A stretch of DNA of 45,657 bases from Staphylococcus simiae (GTDB lineage Bacteria > Bacillota > Bacilli > Staphylococcales > Staphylococcaceae), in NCBI RefSeq assembly GCF_002902085.1, contig NZ_PPQR01000134.1:4873-50529 (forward strand), written 5' to 3'. Both the position numbers and the translations under genes were made by a program. The notes beneath the pieces were generated by a model, which was given only the letters and a program-made list of their open reading frames with translations, had not been told where the DNA came from and ran no database searches. The first letter of the stretch is position 1. Each line of letters opens with the position of its first letter. Shown piece after piece: positions 1 to 8,151 of this stretch.

Positions 1-3
1 AAC

Positions 4-96
4 GAAGTATTGTAGTGGAGACTCCTGAGGGAGCAGTGCTAGTCGAAGACTACAGGCTGAGACAGCACCCTAGGAACGCGAAACTACAATACGGAG
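4..96. repeat. Dispersed intergenic repeat, left-end copy
   Basis: The stretch contains GAGACTCCTGAGGGA (18-32) followed by GCAGTGCTAGTCGAAGAC (33-50). Both strings recur at the right end of the window. It is bounded by an inverted repeat, GTATTGTAGT near 7-16 against ACTACAATAC near 83-92. A smaller stem GTGCT/AGCAC and the mini-hairpin AGTC-GAA-GACT lie inside. It has no SD-preceded ORF. It resembles the structured intergenic repeats common in staphylococcal genomes. Function is unknown. Confidence 0.7.
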
Positions 97-111
97 TATT
101 GAACATAAAGA

Positions 112-158
112 AGCACAAAGACGATTTAACAATAAAATCATCTTTGTGCTATTATTTT
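112..158 (+). terminator. Rho-independent terminator
   Basis: A 15-bp stem with one mismatch (112-126 against 136-150) has loop AACAATAAA and is followed by ATTATTTTT. The T-tract is on the + strand, so it mainly terminates transcription entering from the left. It could also stop nfrA, which converges on it. Confidence 0.75.
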
Positions 159-195
159 TGGGATTTATGTCCCAGGCTCTTTTTTGCTTCTAAAT

Positions 196-951
196 TTATC
201 GTTGAATCAATCCGGCTTTTCTTAATTGATCTAACATATCTAAGCGCGCCTTGTTCCCTAAGAATGTTTCTATTTGTTGTGACCAAGTTTCTTGACGCTG
301 ACCATTTGTTCGTTTGTCATAATAGCCACTTATCGTTTGATCATATTGTTTAATTTGTTCTCTTTGTTGTTCTTTATCATCATTATACTGATTATGATGA
401 AAGACATGTTCGAAAGGTAAACGTGGTTTAGCAGAACCATTTTCGTCATCAGCCGGTTCTCCAACAGCCATACCAAACAGTGGGAAAACATAATCTGGTA
501 AATTTAATATTTCACGCACACGTTCCACATCATTTCTTAATGAACCTAAAAAGACAATGCCATACCCCATATCTTCAGCAGTAACAGCAATATTTTCTGC
601 TACTAAAGCAGCATCAATCGCACCTACCAATAAACCTTCAGTTGAACCATAAGCTGTTTCCATGTTTGTTTCAGCATTGTCATCTATAAGTCGATGTCTA
701 TAATAATCAATAACAAAGACAAATAAATAACCATTTTCTACTACATAGGGCTGTCCTGAAACTTCTTTCAAATTTTCTTTAATTTTGACATCATCTACAC
801 CTATAATTGAATACGCTTGTAAAAAACTGGATGTTGAAGCACTTTGCCCTGCTTCTACAAGCTTTCTCACTGTATCTTCGCTCAAAACTTTATCTTTAAA
901 TTTTCTTACAGAATGGTGTTTTTTTACTAAATTATAAACATAATCAGACAC
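196..951 (-). CDS. nfrA: NADPH-dependent flavin oxidoreductase NfrA
   Basis: This is a nitroreductase-superfamily FMN enzyme, expected to be cytosolic and to reduce flavins, nitro compounds or low-molecular-weight disulfides with NADPH. The N-terminal KKHHSVRKF segment, SASTSSFLQAYS and the mid-protein AEDMGYGIVFLGSLRND segment are typical of staphylococcal NfrA. I chose the GTG at 951, giving 251 aa, the length I recall for S. aureus NfrA. AGAGGAG lies 8 nt upstream of it. The in-frame GTG at 960 would abut its own SD. The gene is divergent from ahpCF across 442 bp, which suggests a shared stress context. A weak PerR-like site lies upstream at 1000-1014. Identification is firm; physiological substrate is not visible. 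Confidence 0.93.
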   Translation of the reverse strand: MSDYVYNLVKKHHSVRKFKDKVLSEDTVRKLVEAGQSASTSSFLQAYSIIGVDDVKIKENLKEVSGQPYVVENGYLFVFVIDYYRHRLIDDNAETNMETAYGSTEGLLVGAIDAALVAENIAVTAEDMGYGIVFLGSLRNDVERVREILNLPDYVFPLFGMAVGEPADDENGSAKPRLPFEHVFHHNQYNDDKEQQREQIKQYDQTISGYYDKRTNGQRQETWSQQIETFLGNKARLDMLDQLRKAGLIQR

Positions 952-999
952 TAACGACACTCCTCTTCTCTCTATTCATATTTTTTATTTTACACCCCT

Positions 1000-1014
1000 T
1001 CACAATAACTATAA
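1000..1014 (-). promoter_or_regulatory. Candidate PerR-like box upstream of nfrA
   Basis: On the minus strand TTATAGTTATTGTGA matches 10 of the 12 fixed positions of the PerR consensus TTANAATNATTNTAA. It lies about 50 bp upstream of the nfrA start. Two mismatches make it tentative. The rest of the gap, about 1020-1280, shows nothing I can name. Confidence 0.3.
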
Positions 1015-1281
1015 AAATAAAATGACTTACTCAGTATCTCTGTATATTTCAGTATTAGTTATCTTGCATAAACTACAACGTTTATTGTTACACCATATTA
1101 TCAATAAGATGATATTAGTTGAGAATACAAAAAATTATTTTATTGTAACTTAACGTCATTACAATTTCCCATTACCGTTATACCAACAATATCGTTATAA
1201 CTGCTTAATTTCGTCATTTTACTATCATAGAAAACAATACACCCAGAAGTATTACCTACTTTTTATCTCAATGTTATCCAG

Positions 1282-1338
1282 TTGACTATTCCTTATCAAA
1301 ATGTAATAATGCTAAATAAGAGATTAGAATTATTATAA
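1282..1338 (+). promoter_or_regulatory. ahpC promoter with perfect PerR box
   Basis: The -35 TTGACT (1282-1287), a 17-nt spacer and the -10 AATAAT (1305-1310) form a sigma-A promoter. TTAGAATTATTATAA at 1324-1338 matches every fixed position of the PerR consensus and lies just after the predicted start of transcription. Bound PerR would block the promoter and peroxide would relieve it. Confidence 0.85.
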
Positions 1339-1393
1339 ATAAGATGAGTCAAATAATTCTAATGACTATTTAAATTTTAGGAGGAATATATTT

Positions 1394-1963
1394 ATGTCAT
1401 TAATTAATAAAGAAATCTTACCATTCACAGCACAAGCGTATGATCCAAAAAACGATGAGTTTAAAGAAGTTTCTGATGCAGACTTAAAAGGTTCATGGAG
1501 CGTTGTATGCTTCTATCCAGCTGACTTCTCATTCGTTTGTCCAACTGAATTAGAAGATTTACAAAATCAATATGCACAATTACAAGAATTAGGTGTAAAT
1601 GTATTCTCAGTTTCAACTGATACACATTTCGTACACAAAGCTTGGCATGATCATTCAGACGCTATTAGCAAAATTCAATACACAATGATTGGTGACCCAT
1701 CACAAACAATCACTCGTAACTTTGATGTATTAGATGAAGCACTTGGATTAGCTCAACGTGGTACTTTCATCGTTGATCCAGATGGCGTAGTACAAGCTGC
1801 TGAAATCAATGCTGACGGAATTGGCCGTGACGCTAGTACATTAGTTCACAAAATTAAAGCGGCTCAATATGTACGTCAACATCCAGGTGAAGTTTGCCCA
1901 GCAAAATGGGAAGAAGGTTCTGAAACTTTACAACCAGGTTTAGATTTAGTAGGTAAAATTTAA
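1394..1963 (+). CDS. ahpC: Alkyl hydroperoxide reductase peroxidase subunit AhpC
   Basis: A typical 2-Cys peroxiredoxin that reduces H2O2, organic peroxides and peroxynitrite in the cytosol and is recharged by AhpF. The peroxidatic cysteine is Cys49 in DFSFVCPTE and the resolving cysteine is Cys168 in [10 protein letters not shown]. Thr/Pro residues of the active site (Pro42, Thr51) are present. Length is 189 aa, as usual. AGGAGG precedes the ATG. It is followed 17 nt later by ahpF and preceded by a perfect PerR box, so peroxide-inducible expression as an ahpCF operon is expected. Nothing unusual. Confidence 0.98.
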   Translation: MSLINKEILPFTAQAYDPKNDEFKEVSDADLKGSWSVVCFYPADFSFVCPTELEDLQNQYAQLQELGVNVFSVSTDTHFVHKAWHDHSDAISKIQYTMIGDPSQTITRNFDVLDEALGLAQRGTFIVDPDGVVQAAEINADGIGRDASTLVHKIKAAQYVRQHPGEVCPAKWEEGSETLQPGLDLVGKI

Positions 1964-1980
1964 GGAGGCATTATAACAAC

Positions 1981-3504
1981 ATGCTGAATGCTGATTTAAA
2001 ACAACAACTTAAACAACTTTTAGAACTTATGGAAGGCGACGTAGAATTCGTTGCCAGCCTTGGTTCAGATGATAAATCAAAAGAGTTAAAAGAGTTACTC
2101 GAAGAAATTACTGATATGTCTCCACGACTATCACTTTCTGAAAAATCTTTAAAACGTACACCAAGTTTCCAAGTTAACAAACCTGGCGAAGACACTGGTG
2201 TAACATTTGCTGGTATTCCTTTAGGTCATGAATTTAATTCACTTGTTTTAGCAATTTTACAAGTAAGTGGACGCGCACCTAAAGAAAAACAATCAATTAT
2301 TGATCAAATCAAAGGTTTAGAAGGTCCTTTCCATTTCGAAACTTTCATTAGTTTAACTTGTCAAAAATGTCCAGATGTTGTACAAGCACTAAACTTAATG
2401 AGTGTTATTAATCCTAATATCACTCATACAATGATTGATGGCGCTGTATTCCGTGAAGAATCTGAAAATATCATGGCTGTTCCTGCTGTCTTTTTAGATG
2501 GTCAAGAATTTGGAAATGGTCGTATGACAATTCAAGATATTTTATCTAAATTAGGTAGTACAGCAGACGCTTCTGAATTTGCTAACAAAGATCCTTACGA
2601 TGTATTAATTATTGGTGGTGGACCAGCAAGTGGTAGTGCTGCAATTTACACTGCTCGTAAAGGTTTACGCACTGGTATTGTAGCTGATCGTATCGGTGGC
2701 CAAGTGAATGATACTGCAGGTATAGAAAACTTCATCACAGTTAAAGAAACAACTGGTTCTGAATTTTCTTCTAATTTAGCAGCTCATATTGATCAATATG
2801 ACATCGATACAATGACTGGAATTCGTGCAACTAACATCGAAAAGACTGATAAAGCAATTCTTGTTACTTTAGAAAATGACGCTGTACTAGAAAGTAAAAC
2901 TGTCATTATCTCAACAGGTGCAAGTTGGCGTAAACTTAATATTCCTGGTGAAGACAAATTAATGAACAAAGGTGTAGCATTCTGCCCTCACTGTGATGGT
3001 CCTTTATTTGAAAATAAAGATGTTGCCGTTGTAGGTGGTGGTAACTCAGGTGTAGAAGCAGCGATTGACCTTGCAGGTATTGTTAAACATGTTACTTTAC
3101 TTGAGTACTCAGATGAATTAAAAGCTGATAATGTGTTACAAGATCGTTTACGTTCACTATCTAATGTAGATATCATTACTAATGCACGTTCTAAAGAAGT
3201 CATTGGTGAAGATCACGTTACTGCCTTAAGCTATGAAGATGTTAAGACTGGCGACACACAAGTGATTGAATTAGATGGTATCTTTGTACAAATTGGTTTA
3301 GTACCAAATACTGCTTGGCTTAATGATATTGTAGAATTAAGTCCTCGTGGCGAAGTCATTATAGATCGTGATAATGCTACAAATGTACCAGGTATTTTTG
3401 CAGCTGGTGATGTTACAGATCAGAAAAATAAACAAATTATTATTTCAATGGGTGCAGGTGCTAATGCTGGATTAAATGCATTCGACTACATCATTAGAAA
3501 TTAA
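1981..3504 (+). CDS. ahpF: Alkyl hydroperoxide reductase flavoprotein AhpF
   Basis: An FAD disulfide reductase that passes electrons from NADH to AhpC. The N-terminal tandem thioredoxin-fold region carries the CQKC redox pair (Cys127, Cys130). The FAD-binding GGGPASG is at 212-218. The thioredoxin-reductase-type active site CPHC is at 335-338. The NAD(P)H-binding GGGNSG is at 352-357, and a C-terminal [13 protein letters not shown] motif follows. Length is 507 aa, standard for the family. GGAGG lies just after the ahpC stop, 12 nt before the ATG, so the two are cotranscribed. A terminator follows at 3516. Confidence 0.97.
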   Translation: MLNADLKQQLKQLLELMEGDVEFVASLGSDDKSKELKELLEEITDMSPRLSLSEKSLKRTPSFQVNKPGEDTGVTFAGIPLGHEFNSLVLAILQVSGRAPKEKQSIIDQIKGLEGPFHFETFISLTCQKCPDVVQALNLMSVINPNITHTMIDGAVFREESENIMAVPAVFLDGQEFGNGRMTIQDILSKLGSTADASEFANKDPYDVLIIGGGPASGSAAIYTARKGLRTGIVADRIGGQVNDTAGIENFITVKETTGSEFSSNLAAHIDQYDIDTMTGIRATNIEKTDKAILVTLENDAVLESKTVIISTGASWRKLNIPGEDKLMNKGVAFCPHCDGPLFENKDVAVVGGGNSGVEAAIDLAGIVKHVTLLEYSDELKADNVLQDRLRSLSNVDIITNARSKEVIGEDHVTALSYEDVKTGDTQVIELDGIFVQIGLVPNTAWLNDIVELSPRGEVIIDRDNATNVPGIFAAGDVTDQKNKQIIISMGAGANAGLNAFDYIIRN

Positions 3505-3515
3505 TATATTTTTTA

Positions 3516-3548
3516 AACAGAGTCCGATAATTTGGGCTCTGTTTTTAT
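3516..3548 (+). terminator. ahpCF terminator
   Basis: A 10-bp stem AACAGAGTCC/GGGCTCTGTT with one G-U pair and an 8-nt loop is followed by TTTATATTT. Confidence 0.9.
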
Positions 3549-3613
3549 ATTTAATTGGTTTCATGTTATGCTTAAAATGTTACATATAATGTCGTAAATT
3601 AAGGAGCTTAAAA

Positions 3614-5230
3614 ATGCTTGATATCAATTTAATACCTAACTACAAAATAAATAATATCCGTAAATTTTTAAACTTATCATCAAAAGCTCATGAAGTACAA
3701 ATTATCCATGAAAGCCTAAAACCTGAAAATATCAAAAGATTAGCTAACAAAATCACTAATAAAGAACTACAATTATTAGAAGACATTATTGCTAAAGGTG
3801 ACCCTGCTGTAATTATTGATAAAGATTTAGTGACAGAATTGAAAATAACTGACCATTTAGGTTTTATCTATCAGCTATCCGATGATGAATTTGGTATAAA
3901 CTATTTATTTTTATACTTTTTAAATTCCGTTCTATTTGATGAACATAATTATGAACTTAGAGATTTGACTACTGAAGAAAGACATTACATCTTTTTCAAT
4001 GTAGACCGCGTTCAACAACATCAAAATTTGAATGATGTAAGTTTACATGATGCACTAGAAAATAAGACAGTACCTGAATTAAAAGATATATGTAGAACAT
4101 ACGAAATTAAAGGATTTTCTAATAAAAACAAAGATTCACTTATCGATTTAATTTGTAAAGCCTTTTTTGAAGATTCATCAATATTAAATCAAATGTTCGT
4201 AGGTTCATCATTAGCAGAACTTGTTATGCTATTTAATATTTTAGACAATGATAAAAACTATTTCATAGATAATAGTCTACGACTTACTGAAGAAATGAAC
4301 TTACTAGATATAGATGACTTCTTAATGGACTATTTCATATATTTTTATGATTATCGATTTGACGCATTGGTTTTACCACAAGATACAAGACAGCACGTGA
4401 TTGATTTTATTGATAAACAAGGAGGCCCTAAAGAATTTCTTAATCAGTTTAATGATAAATTAACTGATGATGATATGCTTAAAGACCTTCAACATATCAC
4501 TGAATATATTGAAGATAATTTTGATGGTGACTTAGAGGCGTTAGATGAGTTCGACGGGGAAGACTATCTATTCGGTCAAGGTGATCAAGCACGACGACAA
4601 CTCATTAATGAGCTTATCATTGAAATAGAAAGTGGTCTAATTGATAAAGAAGATATCTTACCATTAAGAATTATATTAGGCGCCGTTAATTTGTATGGCC
4701 TAGTAACTAAAGCGCATTTACTTTCTCTCATGCGTCAATTTTATGATGCTTCATTTAGTGAACAAGATTTACAGTTCAACTTAGATATACTCGATCCTAT
4801 AGGTCTATATGTTCAAATCCGTCAATTCGTATTACACCCTCTCATGTACGACCTATTTGATAATGATGAAGAAGTTGAAGAAATTGGTGGGCATTACTAT
4901 ATTCCTCAAACAGTTGATGAACTTATAAATTATGATAGATATCACTTTTATAAAGCTGATACAGCGATTAAAGAATTTATATTTTATTTACGTTCACAAT
5001 TGGTCACTACAGATGATATTGAAAAAGGAAATTGGGTAGATCAAATTTTAATGCTTATACGCACACTACCCCATCCAGATCTTATTTTAGAATTTATGAA
5101 TGAATTTGTGGAAAATGGTATAATGAAGCCAATCACTAATGAAAAATTATTCAATAAAAAAGCTAAACAAGCATGGAACCACTTACGAGTGTGGGCTCTA
5201 CAAGGTCATAGTAAATATCAATTAAAATGA
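3614..5230 (+). CDS. Uncharacterized acidic 538-aa protein with Rho_N/SAP-like segment
   Basis: I do not recognise a named family for the whole protein. It has no signal peptide or membrane helix, is rich in Asp/Glu and looks mostly helical. Residues about 148-185 (LENKTVPELKDICRTYEIKG then NKDSLIDLI) resemble the short helix-extended-helix of Rho N-terminal or SAP domains, which often bind nucleic acid. A strongly acidic stretch lies near 290-325. AAGGAG lies 7 nt before the ATG. A TATAAT at 3585-3590 is a possible -10, but I see no good -35. A lipoprotein and a small membrane protein follow, though separate SDs and gaps make a common function uncertain. Confidence 0.85.
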   Translation: MLDINLIPNYKINNIRKFLNLSSKAHEVQIIHESLKPENIKRLANKITNKELQLLEDIIAKGDPAVIIDKDLVTELKITDHLGFIYQLSDDEFGINYLFLYFLNSVLFDEHNYELRDLTTEERHYIFFNVDRVQQHQNLNDVSLHDALENKTVPELKDICRTYEIKGFSNKNKDSLIDLICKAFFEDSSILNQMFVGSSLAELVMLFNILDNDKNYFIDNSLRLTEEMNLLDIDDFLMDYFIYFYDYRFDALVLPQDTRQHVIDFIDKQGGPKEFLNQFNDKLTDDDMLKDLQHITEYIEDNFDGDLEALDEFDGEDYLFGQGDQARRQLINELIIEIESGLIDKEDILPLRIILGAVNLYGLVTKAHLLSLMRQFYDASFSEQDLQFNLDILDPIGLYVQIRQFVLHPLMYDLFDNDEEVEEIGGHYYIPQTVDELINYDRYHFYKADTAIKEFIFYLRSQLVTTDDIEKGNWVDQILMLIRTLPHPDLILEFMNEFVENGIMKPITNEKLFNKKAKQAWNHLRVWALQGHSKYQLK

Positions 5231-5268
5231 CGCTTTTTATTGCAACTATAAAGGAGTTCCTATCAATA

Positions 5269-5898
5269 ATGAAGACTAGATTACTATTTAGTACTTTCTT
5301 AGCATCTGCCCTCATTTTAACCGGTTGTGCTAATAAAGATTCAAATCAAGATGATAAGCAACATCATACAACGGCATCTCAAGTACCAAAACATGTTAAA
5401 AAAATAACAGAAAGTGATATTTTTACTTCGAATAAGAAGAATGCAGATATTAGCGAAAAGGAAATGAAAGAAGCATTAACTAAATATTTAGCTGTTAATA
5501 ATGATATTTTGGATAATAAATATTATATGCAGCATGAGTTAGATAAACAAAGTGATAGTCAAACAAAAGTAACTGACAAACAAGCTGATAGACTTAGCGA
5601 ATTATCTAATCTAACAGTCAAAAATGATTTACACTTTAAAAACTTTGTAGCAGATAATCATATTCCTAAAAGTTATGACAAAAATACACAACGCATCATC
5701 AATTATTTCAAAGCTTTAAATAGTGCTATCTCTAATGTAGATGAAACTATCGAAAAATTAAGTTATCAACCACAAAATTCTATTAATATTGTGGACGTGC
5801 CTACGAACTATGCAGGCGATGTTAATAAAAGTCAACAAGATAAAATTAAAGATTTCTTAAAATCTAAAAATATACCAACAGACGCTATTAATAAATAA
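5269..5898 (+). CDS. Hypothetical secreted lipoprotein
   Basis: Starting at the ATG at 5269 gives 209 aa with a clean lipoprotein signal: positively charged MKTR, a hydrophobic stretch, then lipobox LTGC with Cys20 as the lipidation site. The reading frame is open back to 5227, but that start lacks an SD and would add 14 residues before the signal. AAGGAG at 5251-5256 serves 5269. The mature part is hydrophilic, Lys/Asp/Asn-rich and probably helical, with no catalytic motif I recognise. It starts 38 nt after the 538-aa gene and is probably cotranscribed with it. It would be anchored on the outer face of the membrane. Confidence 0.88.
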   Translation: MKTRLLFSTFLASALILTGCANKDSNQDDKQHHTTASQVPKHVKKITESDIFTSNKKNADISEKEMKEALTKYLAVNNDILDNKYYMQHELDKQSDSQTKVTDKQADRLSELSNLTVKNDLHFKNFVADNHIPKSYDKNTQRIINYFKALNSAISNVDETIEKLSYQPQNSINIVDVPTNYAGDVNKSQQDKIKDFLKSKNIPTDAINK

Positions 5899-5930
5899 AA
5901 TATCAATTTACGTGTGGAGGTTATGATGTC

Positions 5931-6299
5931 ATGAAACTAAGACTATCACTCGTCACTTTAGCTATTATCTCATCAGTCGTTTGTCTTTTATTTAGCGCTA
6001 AATATCCTACTGGGCCGAACACTGTAAGTTTTGATAAACCTGAAGAATTGTTATTATCCATTGGTTACATGATTATATTAGCATTGCCATGCTTAATTCT
6101 AGCTGCCTTCAACCATATAATTCCTAGAATTATATCAGCTATTATACAATTATTAGCTATGCTGTTATGGGGGGCTTTAAGTGTACTCATGCTATTCTTC
6201 CCAGTATTTCCATTAGCTATTGTTTGTTTTATTACAGCCTTAATATTACTTATAAGTGCTATTGTAACTTTATCTGTGAATGGGAGTAGGCAGACATAA
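5931..6299 (+). CDS. Small four-helix integral membrane protein
   Basis: 122 aa with four predicted hydrophobic segments at about 3-23, 43-62, 66-90 and 91-117. Charged residues between helices 1 and 2 (KPEE) suggest a short loop. I see no family motif. GGAGG at 5916-5920 is 10 nt before the ATG at 5931; the ATG at 5923 is in a frame that stops at once. It lies 32 nt after the lipoprotein and likely shares its transcript. A reverse-oriented intergenic repeat follows directly. Confidence 0.82.
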   Translation: MKLRLSLVTLAIISSVVCLLFSAKYPTGPNTVSFDKPEELLLSIGYMIILALPCLILAAFNHIIPRIISAIIQLLAMLLWGALSVLMLFFPVFPLAIVCFITALILLISAIVTLSVNGSRQT

Positions 6300-6311
6300 A
6301 TTTTCTATAAA

Positions 6312-6443
6312 ATTCATGTCGTAATCCTACCACGATAAGACTGACTATGTATTTAAAATTGTTGATTGATCAACATTTTAAAAATCAGACAGTTACTAAC
6401 AAATGTTTAATGTTAAACGTAAAATGTTTTTGTCCCAGGCTCA
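6312..6443 (-). repeat. Dispersed intergenic repeat, reverse-oriented copy
   Basis: Read on the minus strand this starts with TGGGACAAAAACATTTTACG and continues through AGTAACTGTCTG, a TGTTGAT/ATCAACA palindrome and TAGTCAGTCTT. The same order is seen in forward orientation at 29797-29900. The central palindrome (about 6350-6381) is an almost perfect stem. Part of the same element also occurs at 10926-10968. Confidence 0.75.
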
Positions 6444-6454
6444 TATAAACTATC

Positions 6455-6494
6455 AAAACAAGCGCTCGGTGCCTAGGTAGCGAGCGCTTGTTTT
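6455..6494 (-). terminator. Terminator overlapping histidine phosphatase stop codon
   Basis: A perfect 14-bp stem AAAACAAGCGCTCG/CGAGCGCTTGTTTT with a 12-nt loop. The right arm reaches into the stop codon of the minus-strand gene. The paired A/T ends allow bidirectional action. Confidence 0.85.
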
Positions 6495-7077
6495 ATGCTA
6501 TAACATATGGTTTACAATTTTCAATGTTTAAATCAACAGCTTCGTCTTTAGATACTTGACCCAAATAATGCATGAAACAACGAATCACAACCTGATGTGC
6601 AATAATGACTATATCCCCTTGTTGCGCTTTATCATTGCCTTCATTTTCCATAAATACTTTAACTCGATTTAATACATCTTGATAACTTTCTCCACCTGGA
6701 GCTTTTTGAGTAAAACTATGTCTAAAATCCTTAAACATTGGATCATTGAAATATTTGTCATATTCTTGTTGCATACTAATGTCATCTTTATATTTCCCTT
6801 CAAACTGGCCAAGTGATCGTTCTCTTAATTGATCCGTTATTGTTGTGGCAATATCTGTATTAGGAAAAATATGTTCATACGTCTGTCTCGTACGGTGTAA
6901 ATCAGACACATAAATATGTTTGATATTTAACTTTTTAAAATAATTTTCTAATGCAGCTGCACTTGCTTTACCTTTATCTGTCAAAGGTACATCGAGTTGT
7001 CCGCAATAATATGCACGGAAATGTTTATTGTCATAGTTAGATTGTGATTCTCCATGTCTTACTAAATATACTGTCAT
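6493..7077 (-). CDS. Histidine phosphatase superfamily protein (phosphoglycerate mutase-like)
   Basis: 194 aa. The N-terminal LVRHGES (Arg7-His8-Gly9) is the phospho-acceptor motif of branch 1 histidine phosphatases. A second catalytic region RERSLGQFEGK and a late IIAHQVVIR histidine complete the fold. Length and the missing cofactor-dependent mutase features suggest a phosphatase rather than glycolytic GpmA. The substrate could be a sugar phosphate, a nucleotide-linked phosphate or a cobalamin-type alpha-ribazole phosphate, and I cannot choose among these. GAGG precedes the ATG. It is monocistronic, with a strong terminator over its stop codon. Confidence 0.9.
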   Translation of the reverse strand: MTVYLVRHGESQSNYDNKHFRAYYCGQLDVPLTDKGKASAAALENYFKKLNIKHIYVSDLHRTRQTYEHIFPNTDIATTITDQLRERSLGQFEGKYKDDISMQQEYDKYFNDPMFKDFRHSFTQKAPGGESYQDVLNRVKVFMENEGNDKAQQGDIVIIAHQVVIRCFMHYLGQVSKDEAVDLNIENCKPYVIA

Positions 7078-7225
7078 TTCAAATTACCTCGTTATATTGT
7101 TTATTATTTGTTAATTATATTAATAATTTTACTAGATTATCTTTTTATATCATATTTATAATTAAGTTTAATTTCAAAAATCAATTTGTATTTTGATAGT
7201 CTAATTTATAAAAAATGAATTGTTC

Positions 7226-7254
7226 TTGTGTTTGTATTAATTAAATGGTAAGAT
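7226..7254 (+). promoter_or_regulatory. Extended -10 promoter for candidate sRNA
   Basis: The -35-like TTGTGT (7226-7231) and a 17-nt spacer ending in TGG precede TAAGAT (7249-7254), an extended -10 (TGN-TAAGAT). The predicted start falls at about 7260, exactly at the first hairpin of the RNA candidate. Confidence 0.55.
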
Positions 7255-7259
7255 AAAGT

Positions 7260-7342
7260 TGTAGTTGAGAAACAGCTACACAGTCTTTTATATTCATGAA
7301 CATAATACTCCTGGATGACGTTTCCCTGCGTCATCCTTTTTT
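7260..7342 (+). ncRNA. Candidate small regulatory RNA, two hairpins
   Basis: Immediately downstream of an extended -10 promoter lies a 7-bp hairpin GTAGTTG-AGAAA-CAGCTAC (7261-7279). A 33-nt AU-rich linker ending in ACTCCT follows, which could pair with a ribosome-binding site. Then comes a perfect 8-bp terminator GGATGACG/CGTCATCC (7313-7336) with loop TTTCCCTG and six T. A UCCC-containing loop is a hallmark of several staphylococcal Rsa sRNAs. No convincing SD-preceded ORF lies inside. I cannot assign it to a named sRNA. Confidence 0.6.
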
Positions 7343-7345
7343 ATT

Positions 7346-7460
7346 GTTCTCTATTTTTTAAGACTGATAACTAAAAAGTAAATACTTTAAAATGAAAATT
7401 ATTTTGGAGCCACGGCGCCTAAGGAATCGAGACCCAACATTGTTATAGCAATTCTATAAT
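7346..7460. repeat. Dispersed repeat, degenerate copy of the right-end element
   Basis: About 75 bp starting GTTCTCTATTTTT, then GACTGATAA, TAAAAAGT, TTTAAAAT and AAATTATTTT, matches 45499-45566 with few changes. Both then enter a GC-richer part: here GAGACCCAACAT, there GGGCCCCAACAT. It follows the sRNA terminator with almost no gap. Between 7460 and 7576 I see nothing. Confidence 0.7.
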
Positions 7461-7576
7461 CATTAACTGTTAGTTATTTATAATTTGAGTATAAATCATA
7501 AATAGTATAGCTGACTTGGACAAATACACTGACACTTGATCAATAATTGAATTTTAATATTACAGGGAGAAATTTG

Positions 7577-7806
7577 ATGGAATTAATAGATTATAACATG
7601 TTTGATGATGAAATAGTTGCTATCGTTCAATCTGATAAAGGCTAATTATTTAAACACGCTTTTGATACGACAACACCCGAATATAAAATTTTAGAAATAC
7701 TTAATGAATTGAATAAAAACGCATTGATAAAGATCAACCACCATTAAGTTATACACTAATCAAACGTTATACCTTTGCTAATGTTACTCAAGCAATAATG
7801 GCATAA
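7577..7806 (+). pseudogene. Decayed small gene (nonsense plus frameshift)
   Basis: AGGGAG lies 8 nt before an ATG at 7577, followed by MELIDYNMFDDEIVAIVQS and then DKG. An in-frame TAA stops it at 7643. The same frame then continues as LFKHAFDTTTPEYKILEIL up to about 7720. A +1 shift there opens a frame reading IDKDQPPLSYTLIKRYTFA up to a TAA at 7804-7806, right at a terminator. Intact SD, coding-like text across the lesions and a terminator at the end indicate a small acidic protein gene of about 75 codons that has been inactivated. I do not recognise the family. Confidence 0.65.
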
Positions 7807-7846
7807 AAAAAGATGACAGTCACAATTAACTGCCATCTTTTTTTAT
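7806..7846. terminator. Bidirectional terminator
   Basis: The stem AAAAAAGATGACAGT/ACTGCCATCTTTTTT has one mismatch and an 8-nt loop. It lies between the broken gene (+) and the GlsB-like gene (-) and can serve both. Confidence 0.85.
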
Positions 7847-7852
7847 ATCAAA

Positions 7853-8104
7853 TTATTTACGTAATAATCTTAAGAAGATTAATACGATTGCAATTAACAC
7901 AATTGAACCAATTAATGCTGGGAAGATGTAAATACTACCTAATTCCGGACCCCATTGTCCAAAGAATTTTCCACCGATCCATGAACCAACAATACCTGCG
8001 ATAATATTACCTAAGATACCACCTGGGATATCTTTACCCATAATACCGCCAGCTATCCAACCGATAATACCGCCGACAATTAACATTCCTATAAATCCGA
8101 ACAT
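7853..8104 (-). CDS. GlsB/YeaQ/YmgE-family stress-response membrane protein
   Basis: 83 aa, three hydrophobic helices (about 2-20, 26-46, 55-80) with the glycine-rich GGIIGWIAGGIMG and GGILGNIIAGIVGSWIGG segments typical of this family, formerly called transglycosylase-associated. It is probably a small inner membrane protein; the biochemical role in the family is not settled. AGGAG lies 10 nt before the ATG. A good SigB-type promoter lies about 50 bp upstream, fitting general-stress induction. Confidence 0.92.
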   Translation of the reverse strand: MFGFIGMLIVGGIIGWIAGGIMGKDIPGGILGNIIAGIVGSWIGGKFFGQWGPELGSIYIFPALIGSIVLIAIVLIFLRLLRK

Positions 8105-8151
8105 AATTTATAATCTCCTTTTTTAAGTGTAAATTTTTGTTATGCTTAATA

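Noticed and set aside
15-353. Open frame of 112 codons on the + strand across the left repeat and nfrA end
   Set aside because: It has no SD, crosses the intergenic repeat and a terminator, and runs antisense to a well-identified gene.
7296-7361. Short ORF starting ATGAACATAATACTC inside the sRNA candidate
   Set aside because: No SD, and the frame runs through the terminator stem; more likely non-coding.
7813-8004. 63-codon frame opposite the GlsB-like gene
   Set aside because: It starts inside a terminator stem and is antisense to a gene with clear family identity.
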